Positions 16,499 through 24,690 of a DNA stretch of 36,691 nucleotides are shown here, piece by piece. This DNA is from an uncultured Erythrobacter sp. (lineage in GTDB: Bacteria > Pseudomonadota > Alphaproteobacteria > Sphingomonadales > Sphingomonadaceae), in NCBI GenBank assembly GCA_947258465.1, contig CAMYIQ010000006.1, positions 1-36,691 on the forward strand. Reading direction: 5' to 3'. The notes beneath the pieces were generated by a model, which saw only the letters and a list, made by a program, of their open reading frames with translations, was not told where the DNA came from and made no database searches. Both the position numbers and the translations under genes were made by a program. Within the stretch, counting starts at the first letter, position 1, and each line of letters opens with the position of its first letter.

Positions 16499-17656
16499 AT
16501 GACTGCCGAACCGACGCTCAAACCCGAGCGCCCTTATTTTTCGTCCGGACCGACCGCCAAACACAAGGGCTGGTCTGCCGCCAATCTCAAAACCGAATCG
16601 CTCGGACGCTCGCATCGCAGCGCGCTCGGCAAGTCGCGGCTGAAATATGCCATCGACCTGTCGAAGGAAATGCTCGGCGTGCCCGAGGACTATCTGGTCG
16701 GCATCATGCCCGCATCGGACACGGGCGCGCTCGAATGCGCGATGTGGAACATGCTCGGCGCGGATCGCCCGGCGACCGTCGCGGCATGGGAAAGCTTCGG
16801 CAATGTCTGGATCCAGGATGCGGTGAAGCAGCTCAAGCTGCCCAAGCTCACCACGCTCGACGCCGAATATGGGGAGATCCCCGATCTGGCGAGCATTCCG
16901 CAGGACAATGACGTCGTCTTCACCTGGAACGGGACCACTTCGGGCGCGAAGATCCCGAACACCGACTGGCTCGCCCCGGGCCGTGAAGGCGTGACGATCA
17001 ACGATGCCACCAGCGCAGTCTTCGCGATGGAGATGGACTGGGCCAAGCTCGATGCCACGACCTATAGCTGGCAGAAGGTGATGGGCAGCGAAGCGCAGCA
17101 CGGCATGCTGATCCTCAGCCCGAAGGCGGTGCAGCGGATCGAGGAATACGATCCCGAATGGCCGCTGCCCAAGCTTTTCCGCCTCAAGAAGGGTGGCAAG
17201 ATCAATCGCGCCATTTTCGAAGGCGCGACGATCAACACGCCGTCCATGCTGGCTACCGAGGATTATATCGACGCGCTCGAATGGGCGCAGGCGATGGGCG
17301 GGCGCAAGGCGATGTTCGAACGCGCCGATGCCAATGCGAAGATCGTGCTCGACTGGATCGAGGCAACCCCGTGGTTGCGCAACATGGTCTCCGACCCGGC
17401 AAAGCGCACCAATACCGGCATCTGCATGGTCTTTCAGGGCGAGTGGTACGACAATCTTCCCGACGACGAGAAGGCGGCCGTGCCGAAAAAAATCGTCAAG
17501 CTGCTGGAAGAGCGGGACGTCGGCTACGACTTCAACGGCTATCGCGACGCTCCGCCGTCCTTGCGCATCTGGTGCGGCGGCACGGTCGAGCAGGAAGATT
17601 TGAAGCGCCTTCTGCCGTGGATCGAGTGGGCCTACGAGCAGGTGAAGGCTGGATAA
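16499..17656 (+). CDS. serC: phosphoserine aminotransferase SerC
   Basis: SerC is the PLP enzyme that converts 3-phosphohydroxypyruvate and glutamate to phosphoserine, the second step of serine synthesis (it also serves pyridoxine synthesis). The 385-residue product is the class V aminotransferase form common in alphaproteobacteria and archaea. It has RPYFSSGPTAKHKGW at the N-terminus, LGRSHRS, MPASDTGALE, and the PLP-lysine segment TYSWQKVMGSEAQHG with K193, ending in GLR-like APPSLRIWCGG. ATG 16499 is chosen from the AAGGAG site eight bases upstream. The upstream leader suggests post-transcriptional control. serA follows after a 97-base gap filled with palindromes. Confidence 0.96.
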   Translation: MTAEPTLKPERPYFSSGPTAKHKGWSAANLKTESLGRSHRSALGKSRLKYAIDLSKEMLGVPEDYLVGIMPASDTGALECAMWNMLGADRPATVAAWESFGNVWIQDAVKQLKLPKLTTLDAEYGEIPDLASIPQDNDVVFTWNGTTSGAKIPNTDWLAPGREGVTINDATSAVFAMEMDWAKLDATTYSWQKVMGSEAQHGMLILSPKAVQRIEEYDPEWPLPKLFRLKKGGKINRAIFEGATINTPSMLATEDYIDALEWAQAMGGRKAMFERADANAKIVLDWIEATPWLRNMVSDPAKRTNTGICMVFQGEWYDNLPDDEKAAVPKKIVKLLEERDVGYDFNGYRDAPPSLRIWCGGTVEQEDLKRLLPWIEWAYEQVKAG

Positions 17657-17660
17657 TCGG

Positions 17661-17742
17661 CGTCGTCCCAGCGAAAGCTGGGACCGCTATCCGCTTTTTC
17701 CCGACATTACTGATGCCGATCCCAGCTTTCACTGGGATGACG
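17661..17742. repeat. paired inverted palindromic repeat between serC and serA
   Basis: Two related palindromes face each other. GTCCCAGC-GAAA-GCTGGGAC (17665-17684) is a perfect 8-bp stem with a GAAA tetraloop, and ATCCCAG...CTGGGAT spans 17719-17738. With flanks, one copy and the reverse complement of the other agree at most of about 25 positions (CGTC-TCCCAG-GAAAGCTGGGA core). This is the layout of a REP-type pair (BIME). A related pair lies at 35313-35384. Confidence 0.75.
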
Positions 17743-17753
17743 AGAGAAAAATC

Positions 17754-19337
17754 ATGACCAAACCCAAAGTCCTCATTTCGGACAAGATGGACCCGAACGC
17801 CGCGCGCATTTTCGAAGAGCGCGGCTGCGACGTCGACGTAAAGCCGGGCATGACGCCCGATGAACTCAAGGCCGTGATCGGCCAGTATGACGGCCTCGCC
17901 ATTCGCAGCGCGACCAAGGTCACGCCCGAAATTCTCGATGCCGCCGAAAACCTCAAGGTGATCGGCCGCGCCGGTATCGGCGTCGACAATGTCGATATCC
18001 CCTATGCCAGCGGCAAGGGCGTCGTCGTGATGAACACGCCCTTCGGCAATTCGATCACCACTGCCGAACACGCCATCGCGCTGATCATGGCACTCGCCCG
18101 CCAAATCCCCGCGGCGGACGCGCGCACGCAGAAAGGCGAATGGCCCAAGAGCGACTTCATGGGCGTCGAAGTCACCGGCAAGACGCTCGGCCTGATCGGC
18201 GCGGGCAATATCGGCAGCATCGTCGCCAGCCGCGCGCAGGGCCTGCGCATGAAGGTCATCGCCTACGATCCGTTCCTGACCGAGGACCGGGGGGTCGAAC
18301 TCGGCATCGAGAAGGTCGATCTCGACACGCTGCTCGGCCGCGCCGATTTCATCACGCTACACACGCCGCTGACCGACGAGACGCGCAATATTCTCTCCAA
18401 GGAAAACCTCGCCAAGACCAAGCCGGGCGTGCGAATCGTCAATTGCGCGCGCGGTGGGTTGATCGACGAGGAAGCATTGAAGGACATGCTCGAAAGCGGC
18501 CATGTCGCGGGCGCTGCGCTCGACGTGTTCGCGACCGAGCCGGCCAAGGAAAGCCCGCTATTCGGTACGCCGGGTTTCATCTCGACCCCGCACCTCGGCG
18601 CCAGCACCACCGAGGCGCAGGTCAATGTCGCGCTGCAGGTGGCCGAACAGATGGCCGATTACCTCGTCAATGGCGGCGTCACCAACGCGCTCAACATGCC
18701 CAGCCTGAGCGCCGAGGAAGCGCCCAAGCTGCGGCCCTATATGAAGCTGGCCGAAAACCTCGGCAGCCTCGTCGGGCAATTGGCGCATGGCAATCTCACC
18801 AAGATCTCGATCGAGCGTGAGGGTGCCGCTGCCGACCTGTCCGGCAAGCCGATCGAGGGCGCAGTGCTGGCCGGCCTGATGCGCCAGTATTCGGACACGG
18901 TGAACATGGTCAATGCGCCCTATCTCGCCAAGGAGCGGGGCCTCGATATCCGTTCGGTCCGGCACGAGAAGGAAGGCGCCTACAACACGCTGATCCGCGT
19001 GACCGTGGGGACCGATGCGGGCGACCGCTCGGTGGCGGGCACGCTGTTCGGCAGTGACGCGCCGCGTCTTGTGCAAATGTTCGGCGTCGGCATCGAGGCC
19101 GAGCTGTCGGGCAACATGCTCTACATCGTCAACGAGGACGCGCCGGGCTTCATCGGCCGCATCGGTACGCTGCTTGGCCAAAACGGCATCAATATCGGCA
19201 CGTTCCACCTCGGACGGCGTCAGGCGGGCGGCGAAGCGGTGCTGCTCTTGAGCGTCGATGCGCCGATTCCGCAAGAAGTCGTCGAGCAGGCCTGCGCGCT
19301 CGAGGGGGTCAAGGTCGTGATGCCTCTGGCATTCTGA
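17754..19337 (+). CDS. serA: D-3-phosphoglycerate dehydrogenase SerA
   Basis: SerA oxidises 3-phosphoglycerate to phosphohydroxypyruvate with NAD, the committed step of serine synthesis. The 527-residue product is the long form. It has a catalytic substrate-binding domain with GRAGIGVDNVDIPYA, a Rossmann domain with LGLIGAGNIGSIVAS, the catalytic Arg/Glu/His set in NCARGGLIDEEAL, the AALDVFATEPA turn and TPHLGAS. An intervening domain follows, then a C-terminal ACT domain (about 455-527, EDAPGFIGRIGTLLG) that senses serine. The start ATG 17754 is the only good one. It lies in the serC-serA-hisZ row, separated on both sides by palindromic repeats. Confidence 0.97.
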   Translation: MTKPKVLISDKMDPNAARIFEERGCDVDVKPGMTPDELKAVIGQYDGLAIRSATKVTPEILDAAENLKVIGRAGIGVDNVDIPYASGKGVVVMNTPFGNSITTAEHAIALIMALARQIPAADARTQKGEWPKSDFMGVEVTGKTLGLIGAGNIGSIVASRAQGLRMKVIAYDPFLTEDRGVELGIEKVDLDTLLGRADFITLHTPLTDETRNILSKENLAKTKPGVRIVNCARGGLIDEEALKDMLESGHVAGAALDVFATEPAKESPLFGTPGFISTPHLGASTTEAQVNVALQVAEQMADYLVNGGVTNALNMPSLSAEEAPKLRPYMKLAENLGSLVGQLAHGNLTKISIEREGAAADLSGKPIEGAVLAGLMRQYSDTVNMVNAPYLAKERGLDIRSVRHEKEGAYNTLIRVTVGTDAGDRSVAGTLFGSDAPRLVQMFGVGIEAELSGNMLYIVNEDAPGFIGRIGTLLGQNGINIGTFHLGRRQAGGEAVLLLSVDAPIPQEVVEQACALEGVKVVMPLAF

Positions 19338-19350
19338 CGATCCCCCTGAT

Positions 19351-19431
19351 CGTCATCCCGGGCTTGACCCGGGATCGCTCTTGGCTAGGCGCATGGACGA
19401 AAGCGATCCCGGCTCGCGGGCCGGGATGACG
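19351..19431. repeat. paired inverted palindromic repeat between serA and hisZ
   Basis: CGTCATCCCGGG-CTTGA-CCCGGGATCGCT (19351-19379) faces AGCGATCCCGG...CCGGGATGACG (19402-19431). Reverse-complementing the second gives the same outer sequence, CGTCATCCCGG...CCGGGATCGCT, so the whole block is a large inverted repeat made of two hairpins. Its right end nearly reaches the GAGGAA ribosome-binding site of hisZ. It shares the CGTCATCCC edge with the serC-serA repeat but has a different core. Confidence 0.75.
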
Positions 19432-19442
19432 AATGAGGAAAC

Positions 19443-20555
19443 ATGACCACACCTGACGACCTCCTGCCCGTCGGTCTCGAAGACGCTCTTCCCGATCGTG
19501 CCCGCACCATCACCACGGCCATGCGCGCCGTGCTCGATGCGATGGACGGCCATGGTTACGATCGGGTGCGGCCGCCGCTGGTAGAATTCGAACGCTCGCT
19601 GGCCGGGCGGATGGACGGGGTGGCGACGCGCCGCATGGTGCGCTTCACCGATCCCGACAGTCTGCGCACGCTGGCTCTGCGCAGCGACATGACCGTGCAA
19701 GTCGGTCGCATCGCCGCGACCGGCATGGCTTCTGCGCCGCGCCCCTTGCGCCTGTGCTATGCTGGCGATGTCGCCTTCCTGAGCGCGGATCAGCTCGATC
19801 CGGCCCGCCAGCGGCTGCAATTGGGAGCCGAACTGATCGGTGCTGACAGCGTCGTCGCGGCAACCGAGATCGTCTCGGTCGCTATCGATGCACTCAAGGC
19901 GGCAGGCGTTGCCGCTATCTCGGTCGATTTCACCTTACCCGATCTCGTCGACACGCTGGCGGAAAATGCGATGCCGCTCGATGCCGAACAGCGCGAGGCG
20001 GTGCGGCGCGAACTCGACACCAAGGATGCAGGCGGCCTGCGCGAAGCGGGCGGCGAGGCGTATCTGCCGCTGCTATACGCGACCGGTGCGTTCGACGAGG
20101 CGATCGCCAAGCTCGCCGCGCTGGACGCTGGCGGGGTATTGGCCAGCCGCATCGCAGGGCTGCGCGCGATAGCCGAGGCCATCGGCACCCGTGCCCGCGT
20201 AACGCTCGACCCGACCGAACGCCATGGTTTCGAGTATCAGAGCTGGTTCGGCTTCACGCTCTACGGCGAAGGCGCGCGGGGCGCGCTGGGCCGGGGCGGG
20301 ACCTACACGATCAAAGGCAGCGACGAGGCCGCGACCGGCTTCTCGCTCTATATCGACCCGTTGCTCGATGCGCTGGGACCGATGAAGACCAAGGAAGCGC
20401 AAAGGCTCTTCTTGCCGCTTGGTCACGATCGCGATGCGGCGGCGCGGCTGCGGGCGATCGGCTGGCGCACGGTTGCTGCGGTTGCGGAGAGCGACGATGC
20501 ACGCACGCTGGGGTGCTCGCATATGCTCGACGGCAAGGAGCCGAAGGCGCTTTAG
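19443..20555 (+). CDS. hisZ: ATP phosphoribosyltransferase regulatory subunit HisZ
   Basis: HisZ is the class-II-synthetase-like regulatory subunit that works with a short HisG in the first step of histidine synthesis. The 370-residue product keeps the core fold: LLPVGLEDALPDRA at the start, VRPPLVEFERSLAG, RFTDPDSLRTLALRSDMTVQVGR (motif 2), LRLCYAGDVAF and a late GFTLYGEGARGALGRGG. It lacks the anticodon-binding domain of HisRS, as expected. Start ATG 19443 follows GAGGAA at 19435-19440. No hisG is in the window. The stop TAG overlaps the stop of the convergent GST gene (TTAG at 20552-20555). Confidence 0.9.
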   Translation: MTTPDDLLPVGLEDALPDRARTITTAMRAVLDAMDGHGYDRVRPPLVEFERSLAGRMDGVATRRMVRFTDPDSLRTLALRSDMTVQVGRIAATGMASAPRPLRLCYAGDVAFLSADQLDPARQRLQLGAELIGADSVVAATEIVSVAIDALKAAGVAAISVDFTLPDLVDTLAENAMPLDAEQREAVRRELDTKDAGGLREAGGEAYLPLLYATGAFDEAIAKLAALDAGGVLASRIAGLRAIAEAIGTRARVTLDPTERHGFEYQSWFGFTLYGEGARGALGRGGTYTIKGSDEAATGFSLYIDPLLDALGPMKTKEAQRLFLPLGHDRDAAARLRAIGWRTVAAVAESDDARTLGCSHMLDGKEPKAL

Positions 20556-21157
20556 GCGGCCTTCCACTGGGGATGCTTGTGCATCACCCCGGCAAACAGC
20601 TCTGAATCGACCAGCCCCGCCAGCCATGCTTGCAGCCTCGGCAAGTCCTGCGCGTCGAACCAAGCGCGATCGGCATTCGCGAATTGGCGAATGAACGGGA
20701 AGATCGCGATATCGGCGAAACCGCGCTTTGTACCGCAGAGATAAGCGTTTTCATCCAGCCGCCGGTCCAGCCGTGCAAGAATCTCCATTGCGGCCGCGCG
20801 GTGCTCCTCCGGCTTCGCACCCTCATACCGCGTGGCATATTTGTAGCGATCAAGATGGTGCTTGAAAGCGCCGTCATTGGTTTCGACCAGTGCGGGATCG
20901 TCGCGGTCCAGCCAGCCTTCGGGATCGCTGCGGCCAAGCGCCCAGCGCATGATGTCCAGGCTTTCCTCCAGCACCTCGCCCTCCGCCGTCACCAGCACTG
21001 GAACGGTGCCTTTGGGCGACACTTCGAGCATCTGCGGCGGCTTGTCGCGGAGCACCACCTCGCGGTGCTCATATTGCGCGCCGCTCACGCTCAGCGCCAT
21101 CCGGGCGCGCATGGCATAAGGGCAGCGGCGGAAGCTGTAGAGGACCGCGTCAGCCAT
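20552..21157 (-). CDS. glutathione S-transferase family protein
   Basis: The 201-residue product has a thioredoxin-fold N-terminal domain starting LYSFRRCPYAMRARMAL. A cysteine (C12) sits in the catalytic position as in omega/beta-type GSTs, with PKGTVPVL (the cis-proline turn) and EESLDIMRWAL completing the glutathione site. An all-helical C-terminal domain with GFADIAIFPFIRQF follows. Substrates are unknown; cysteine-type GSTs often reduce mixed disulfides. I chose ATG 21157, which overlaps the trhO stop by eight bases (ATGGCTGA), so it is the last gene of the leftward AKR-trhO-GST operon. It ends tail-to-tail with hisZ. Confidence 0.88.
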   Translation of the reverse strand: MADAVLYSFRRCPYAMRARMALSVSGAQYEHREVVLRDKPPQMLEVSPKGTVPVLVTAEGEVLEESLDIMRWALGRSDPEGWLDRDDPALVETNDGAFKHHLDRYKYATRYEGAKPEEHRAAAMEILARLDRRLDENAYLCGTKRGFADIAIFPFIRQFANADRAWFDAQDLPRLQAWLAGLVDSELFAGVMHKHPQWKAA

Positions 21158-22112
21158 CGGCCTCGGCATCCTCGCGCCGCCCGACATGCTCCCGCCCGCG
21201 CGCCTCGGCGAGCATTTCCTGCCGCTGTCGTTCGGCATAGCGCGCGCGCTGTTCGTCCGTCCGCTCATCCCAGCAGCGATGGCAGCTAATGCCTTCCTCG
21301 TAATGTTCGTGTGCCATATCCTCTGCACTCAGCGGGCGGCGGCAGGCGCGGCAAAGCGTATGGTCGCCGAGCCTGAGGCCGTGGCCCACGCTCACGCGCT
21401 CGTCGAAGACGAAGCATTCGCCACGCCACAGGCTTTCCTCTTCGGGCACATGTTCGAGGTAATTCAGAATGCCGCCCTTGAGGTGGTACACCTCCTCCAC
21501 GCCCTCGGCGCGGGCGAAAGCGGTCGACTTCTCGCAGCGGATACCGCCGGTGCAGAACATGGCGATCTTGGGCGAGCCACCTTGCGCCTCGATCTCGGCG
21601 CGCTTGGCGCGGAACCACTCGGGAAATTCGCGGAAGCTCTTGGTCTCGGGATCAATCGCACCTTCGAAAGTACCGATCTGCACTTCGTAATCGTTCCGCG
21701 TATCGATCAGTATCGTTTCCGGATCGGAAATCAGCGTGTTCCAATCGTCGGGCGCGACATAGGTGCCCACACCCGCCAGCGGGTCGAGATCGGGCTGGCC
21801 CATAGTCACGATCTCTTTTTTCAGCCGTACCTTGGTGCGGTGGAAGGGCATGGCCGCCGCGTGGGATTCCTTTACCTCGATGTCGGCACAGCCGGGCAGG
21901 GTCCGCACATGGTCAAGGACAGCCTCGATCCCGTCATGGCTCCCTGCAATGGTCCCGTTGATCCCCTCGCATGCGAGCAACAGCGTGCCGCGCACCCCTG
22001 CTTTTTCCATCGCGCCAAGCAAGTCGGGCTTGATCGCGGCAGGATCGTCGAACCGCGCGAACTGGTAGAGCGCGGCAATGCGGATGGGAAGGTTGGTCTT
22101 GTCGTCGGTCAC
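21150..22112 (-). CDS. trhO: oxygen-dependent tRNA uridine(34) hydroxylase TrhO (rhodanese family)
   Basis: TrhO (YceA) introduces 5-hydroxyuridine at tRNA position 34. The 320-residue product has the N-terminal acylphosphatase-like domain (YQFARFDDP, LACEGINGTIAG), the rhodanese domain (ILIDTRNDYEVQIGTFEGA) with the active-site loop CTGGIRCEKS (C187, C193), and the C-terminal Zn-ribbon-like CRACRRPL...CHRC. Start GTG 22112 (VTDDKTNLP) is chosen because AGGGGG lies about seven bases upstream. An in-frame ATG at 22148 has no such site and adds twelve low-quality residues. It overlaps the GST gene by eight bases and follows the aldo/keto reductase by 45. Confidence 0.93.
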   Translation of the reverse strand: MTDDKTNLPIRIAALYQFARFDDPAAIKPDLLGAMEKAGVRGTLLLACEGINGTIAGSHDGIEAVLDHVRTLPGCADIEVKESHAAAMPFHRTKVRLKKEIVTMGQPDLDPLAGVGTYVAPDDWNTLISDPETILIDTRNDYEVQIGTFEGAIDPETKSFREFPEWFRAKRAEIEAQGGSPKIAMFCTGGIRCEKSTAFARAEGVEEVYHLKGGILNYLEHVPEEESLWRGECFVFDERVSVGHGLRLGDHTLCRACRRPLSAEDMAHEHYEEGISCHRCWDERTDEQRARYAERQRQEMLAEARGREHVGRREDAEADG

Positions 22113-22157
22113 GCGGCGCCCCCTAGCACCGCCTTGCGCGCGCTGCATCCCCTCGCA

Positions 22158-22976
22158 TCACCCCTCGAATGATGCCGGATCGGGTCCCAGCCGCCCCTCG
22201 GGATCGTCCAGGGCGTCGATCCGTGCCATCTGATCGTCCGACAGTTCGAACGACAAGGCAGCAAAGTTCTGCTCGATATGGTCGCGGCTGGTCGATTTGG
22301 GGATCGGGCACAATCCATGCTGGATGTGCCAGCGCAGCACCACCGCACTCGGCGGCTGGCTGGTCTCGCCCGCGATTTCTTGGATTGCGCCTGCATCCAT
22401 CCCGCCGCCCTGTCCGAGCGGCGACCAGCTCTGCGTGACGATGCCCATGTCATCGTGCACCTTACGCAGTTCGCGCTGCTGGAAGCCGGGATGCAGTTCG
22501 ATCTGGTTGAGGGCGGGCGTGACGCCTGTTTCATCGACGATGCGCCTCAAATCCTCTTCGCGGAAGTTCGACACGCCGATCGATTTCGCCTTTCCCTGGT
22601 CGCGCAGTTCGATCAGCGCTTTCCATGTGTCCACGAACAGGTTCTGGTCCGGGCAGGGCCAGTGGATCAACAGCATGTCGACATGATCGCGGCCAAGCCT
22701 TTCGAGGCATTTGTCGGCCGCCTTCAGCGTCCGGTCGTAACCCTGGCTCTCGTTCCAGATCTTGGTCTGGAGGAAGAGATCGGACCAGTCGCCTATTCCG
22801 TCGCCCACGCCGCGTTCGTTCCGGTAGATTGCGGCCGTATCGACCAGCCAGTATCCGACGTCGAGCGCGGTTTTGACCGCCTCTGCGGCCTGATCATTCT
22901 CGATCTGCCAGGTGCCGAAGCCGAGCTGGGGAATCTGGCGGCCATCGTTGAGAGCGAGTGTTGGATAATCGGTCAT
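22158..22976 (-). CDS. aldo/keto reductase
   Basis: The 272-residue product is a TIM-barrel NADPH-dependent aldo/keto reductase. The catalytic tetrad is complete: D46 and Y51 in VDTAAIYRNE, K72 in LQTKIWN and H105 in LLIHWP. The NADP-binding PIPKSTSRDHIEQN stretch is in the C-terminal part, as in the 2,5-diketo-gluconate reductase group. The likely role is reduction of reactive aldehydes. The start ATG 22976 has GGAGA upstream. It is the first gene of the leftward operon with trhO and the GST gene, consistent with a detoxification or stress unit, although the substrate is unknown. Confidence 0.92.
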   Translation of the reverse strand: MTDYPTLALNDGRQIPQLGFGTWQIENDQAAEAVKTALDVGYWLVDTAAIYRNERGVGDGIGDWSDLFLQTKIWNESQGYDRTLKAADKCLERLGRDHVDMLLIHWPCPDQNLFVDTWKALIELRDQGKAKSIGVSNFREEDLRRIVDETGVTPALNQIELHPGFQQRELRKVHDDMGIVTQSWSPLGQGGGMDAGAIQEIAGETSQPPSAVVLRWHIQHGLCPIPKSTSRDHIEQNFAALSFELSDDQMARIDALDDPEGRLGPDPASFEG

Positions 22977-23027
22977 TGTGTCTCCTTTGCCTAACCAATC
23001 ATGCAGCGGAGACTTGTTTCCGGCAGG

Positions 23028-23525
23028 TCAGCCGCGCGAGCGCAGATTGTCCGCGATCCACCCGGCTGCCTGTTCGACCTTGGCAGGTCCCAATTGTGCC
23101 GCGACGCTGCGGTTCAGCGTGACAAGGTCGATCCGCGCGAGGCTTTCGCGATAGGCGACCTCCGCATGCGCGAAACCGGCGGCGATGTTGCAGGGCAGCT
23201 TGCAGTCCTGCGGCTTGCTGGCGCAGGGGCCGTTCTGGCGGATTTCGGTGCAGCGGAACATCGGTTCGTCACCATCGACCGCCAGCAAGATATCAAGCAA
23301 AGAGATATCGGCCGGCGGCTGGGCCAGGCTGTAAAAGCCGCTGCGACCGCGCCCACCTTTGACGATCCCGGCGCGGGCGAGCGCCTGCATCTGCTTCGCC
23401 ATATAGGGTTCCGGAACGCCGTGAAACTCGGCCAGCGCGGCAAGCGGCAGGCCCCGTTCGGGCCATAGCGGCGCCAGCAGCGCGCAGGCATGCGCAGCCC
23501 ATTCGACACCCTTATTGATCCGCAT
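23028..23525 (-). CDS. Rrf2 family transcriptional regulator with four cysteines
   Basis: The 165-residue product has an N-terminal winged helix (INKGVEWAAHACALL, LAEFHGVPEPYMAKQMQALARAGIV, GRGRSGFYSL) and the Rrf2 cysteine segment RCTEIRQNGPCA...CKLPCNIA. The cysteines are at residues 92, 101, 108 and 112 (spacing 8, 6 and 3). Family members such as IscR and NsrR bind Fe-S clusters; others use thiol switching. The fourth cysteine makes either possible. Start ATG 23525 gives MRINKGVEW, the normal family start; an upstream start at 23549 lacks support. It is divergent from the membrane/CxxC gene at 23594 with a dyad between them, so it probably controls both. Confidence 0.92.
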   Translation of the reverse strand: MRINKGVEWAAHACALLAPLWPERGLPLAALAEFHGVPEPYMAKQMQALARAGIVKGGRGRSGFYSLAQPPADISLLDILLAVDGDEPMFRCTEIRQNGPCASKPQDCKLPCNIAAGFAHAEVAYRESLARIDLVTLNRSVAAQLGPAKVEQAAGWIADNLRSRG

Positions 23526-23559
23526 TTGTCCAATCCCTCTTGCGCGCAATCCTATAAAT

Positions 23560-23574
23560 GGATATTCAATGTCC
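23560..23574. promoter_or_regulatory. imperfect palindrome, likely Rrf2 operator
   Basis: GGATATT-C-AATGTCC is a dyad whose two 7-base half-sites match at six positions. It lies in the 68-base gap between the Rrf2 gene and the membrane protein gene, next to the AT-rich TATAAAT (23553-23559). Rrf2-family operators are dyads of similar size. Binding here would repress both divergent genes. Confidence 0.5.
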
Positions 23575-23593
23575 GAATAAAAGGAGAAACGCG

Positions 23594-24520
23594 ATGATGG
23601 GCAAACCTGATGGCCTCGACCGGCTGATGCAAGCGGTGATCGCGCTGGTCGCGCTTTTCGCGGTGGCCAATGGCGTCTTCATGCTAACCGACCCGCTGGT
23701 CTGGTACGGTACGCTGGAGACCGTGCAGACGACCGGGCCGGCCAATCGCCATTTCATCGGCGATATCGGCCTTGCCTATATGATTTCGGGGGCAGTGCTG
23801 CTGTACGCTTCGGCCAATCTAACGCTGCGCTGGGGCGCGGCGCTGGTTGGGGTGAGTTGGCTTGCCGCGCATGGAGCCTTCCATGTTTACGAAGTGACAA
23901 CCGGCATTTGCGGCCCGGACGTCTTCTGGCAAGATGCCCCCGGCGTGCTCGGCCCCCCGCTGCTGGTCTTGCTCGCCGTTGGTGTGCAGATGGCCCGGCA
24001 GCGCGTTTCGCCCGTTCCCCTGCCCAAGCCCCTGTTCCTTTCCATCATGCGCAAGGCGGCCGGAAAGTCCGAACCCTATCTGGACGATCTCGACCGGGCA
24101 GGGGGTTTTGCGACCGAGAAGTTCCAGCATGCGATGCTGCTATCCGGCCATCGCTACCACGCGCCCGCCGCGCTGCTGCACATGGCTCGGCTGGGCTCGA
24201 CCCGGGCAGAGGATTGCGGCCCCTGTGTCGAGATCGTCCGCCAGTTCGCCCTGGCCGACGGTCTCGATCCCGATCGCATTCAGGACGCATTGATGGGCAG
24301 GCCGGATGGCGACGAGGATGCGCTGGCCTACGATTTTGGAACTGCCGTATCCTCCGGCGATGTCGCCGCTGCGGCCGAGCTGGGGGAGCGGATCGAGGCG
24401 CTTTACGGCCGCAAGGTTCGCACCGAACTGGCGCTGGGTGCGGCCAGCGGACGGCTGTTTCCCGCGATCAAGCGCGGGCTAGGCTTTGCCTCGGCCTGCA
24501 CCATTCCCCGCGCGGGCTGA
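23594..24520 (+). CDS. membrane protein fused to an AhpD/carboxymuconolactone-decarboxylase-like CxxC domain
   Basis: The 308-residue product has four hydrophobic spans (about 11-31, 54-74, 78-98 and 117-135). A soluble C-terminal domain (about 145-308) follows, all-helical in appearance, with RAEDCGPCVEIVRQFALADGL containing a CxxC pair at residues 208-211. It ends LGFASACTIP. The CxxC placement recalls AhpD-like peroxidase domains, but I cannot confirm the family. Start ATG 23594 follows AAGGAG (23581-23586). Divergence from an Rrf2 regulator suggests control by redox, nitric oxide or metal stress. The next gene, purA, is 170 bases away and unrelated. Confidence 0.75.
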   Translation: MMGKPDGLDRLMQAVIALVALFAVANGVFMLTDPLVWYGTLETVQTTGPANRHFIGDIGLAYMISGAVLLYASANLTLRWGAALVGVSWLAAHGAFHVYEVTTGICGPDVFWQDAPGVLGPPLLVLLAVGVQMARQRVSPVPLPKPLFLSIMRKAAGKSEPYLDDLDRAGGFATEKFQHAMLLSGHRYHAPAALLHMARLGSTRAEDCGPCVEIVRQFALADGLDPDRIQDALMGRPDGDEDALAYDFGTAVSSGDVAAAAELGERIEALYGRKVRTELALGAASGRLFPAIKRGLGFASACTIPRAG

Positions 24521-24601
24521 TCCCCCGCTTTCCTGTATGGGTGTGCCTGCGCGAGCGGCTTGACGCGGCACCTTCAGGCCCCTAACCCGCGCACCGCATT
24601 T

Positions 24602-24655
24602 GAAGCGGCTATCCGCTTCTCCATTCCATCCCTTGGTCGAGTCCTGTCGAAGGAC
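24602..24655 (+). other. hairpins in the gap before purA
   Basis: The 170-base gap holds GAAGCGG-CTAT-CCGCTTC (24602-24619, a perfect 7-bp stem) and GTCCT-GTCGA-AGGAC (24641-24655, a perfect 5-bp stem). The first could end transcription of the upstream gene, although no clear T-run follows. I see no convincing promoter for purA in the rest of the gap. Confidence 0.4.
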
Positions 24656-24690
24656 CTTGTGGATCCCCGGGCAGGGGAAAAGGCGTATTC

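Noticed and set aside
24659..24667. DnaA-like box TGTGGATCC before purA
   Set aside because: It differs from TGTGGATAA at two positions and overlaps a repeat-rich stretch, so it is not called.
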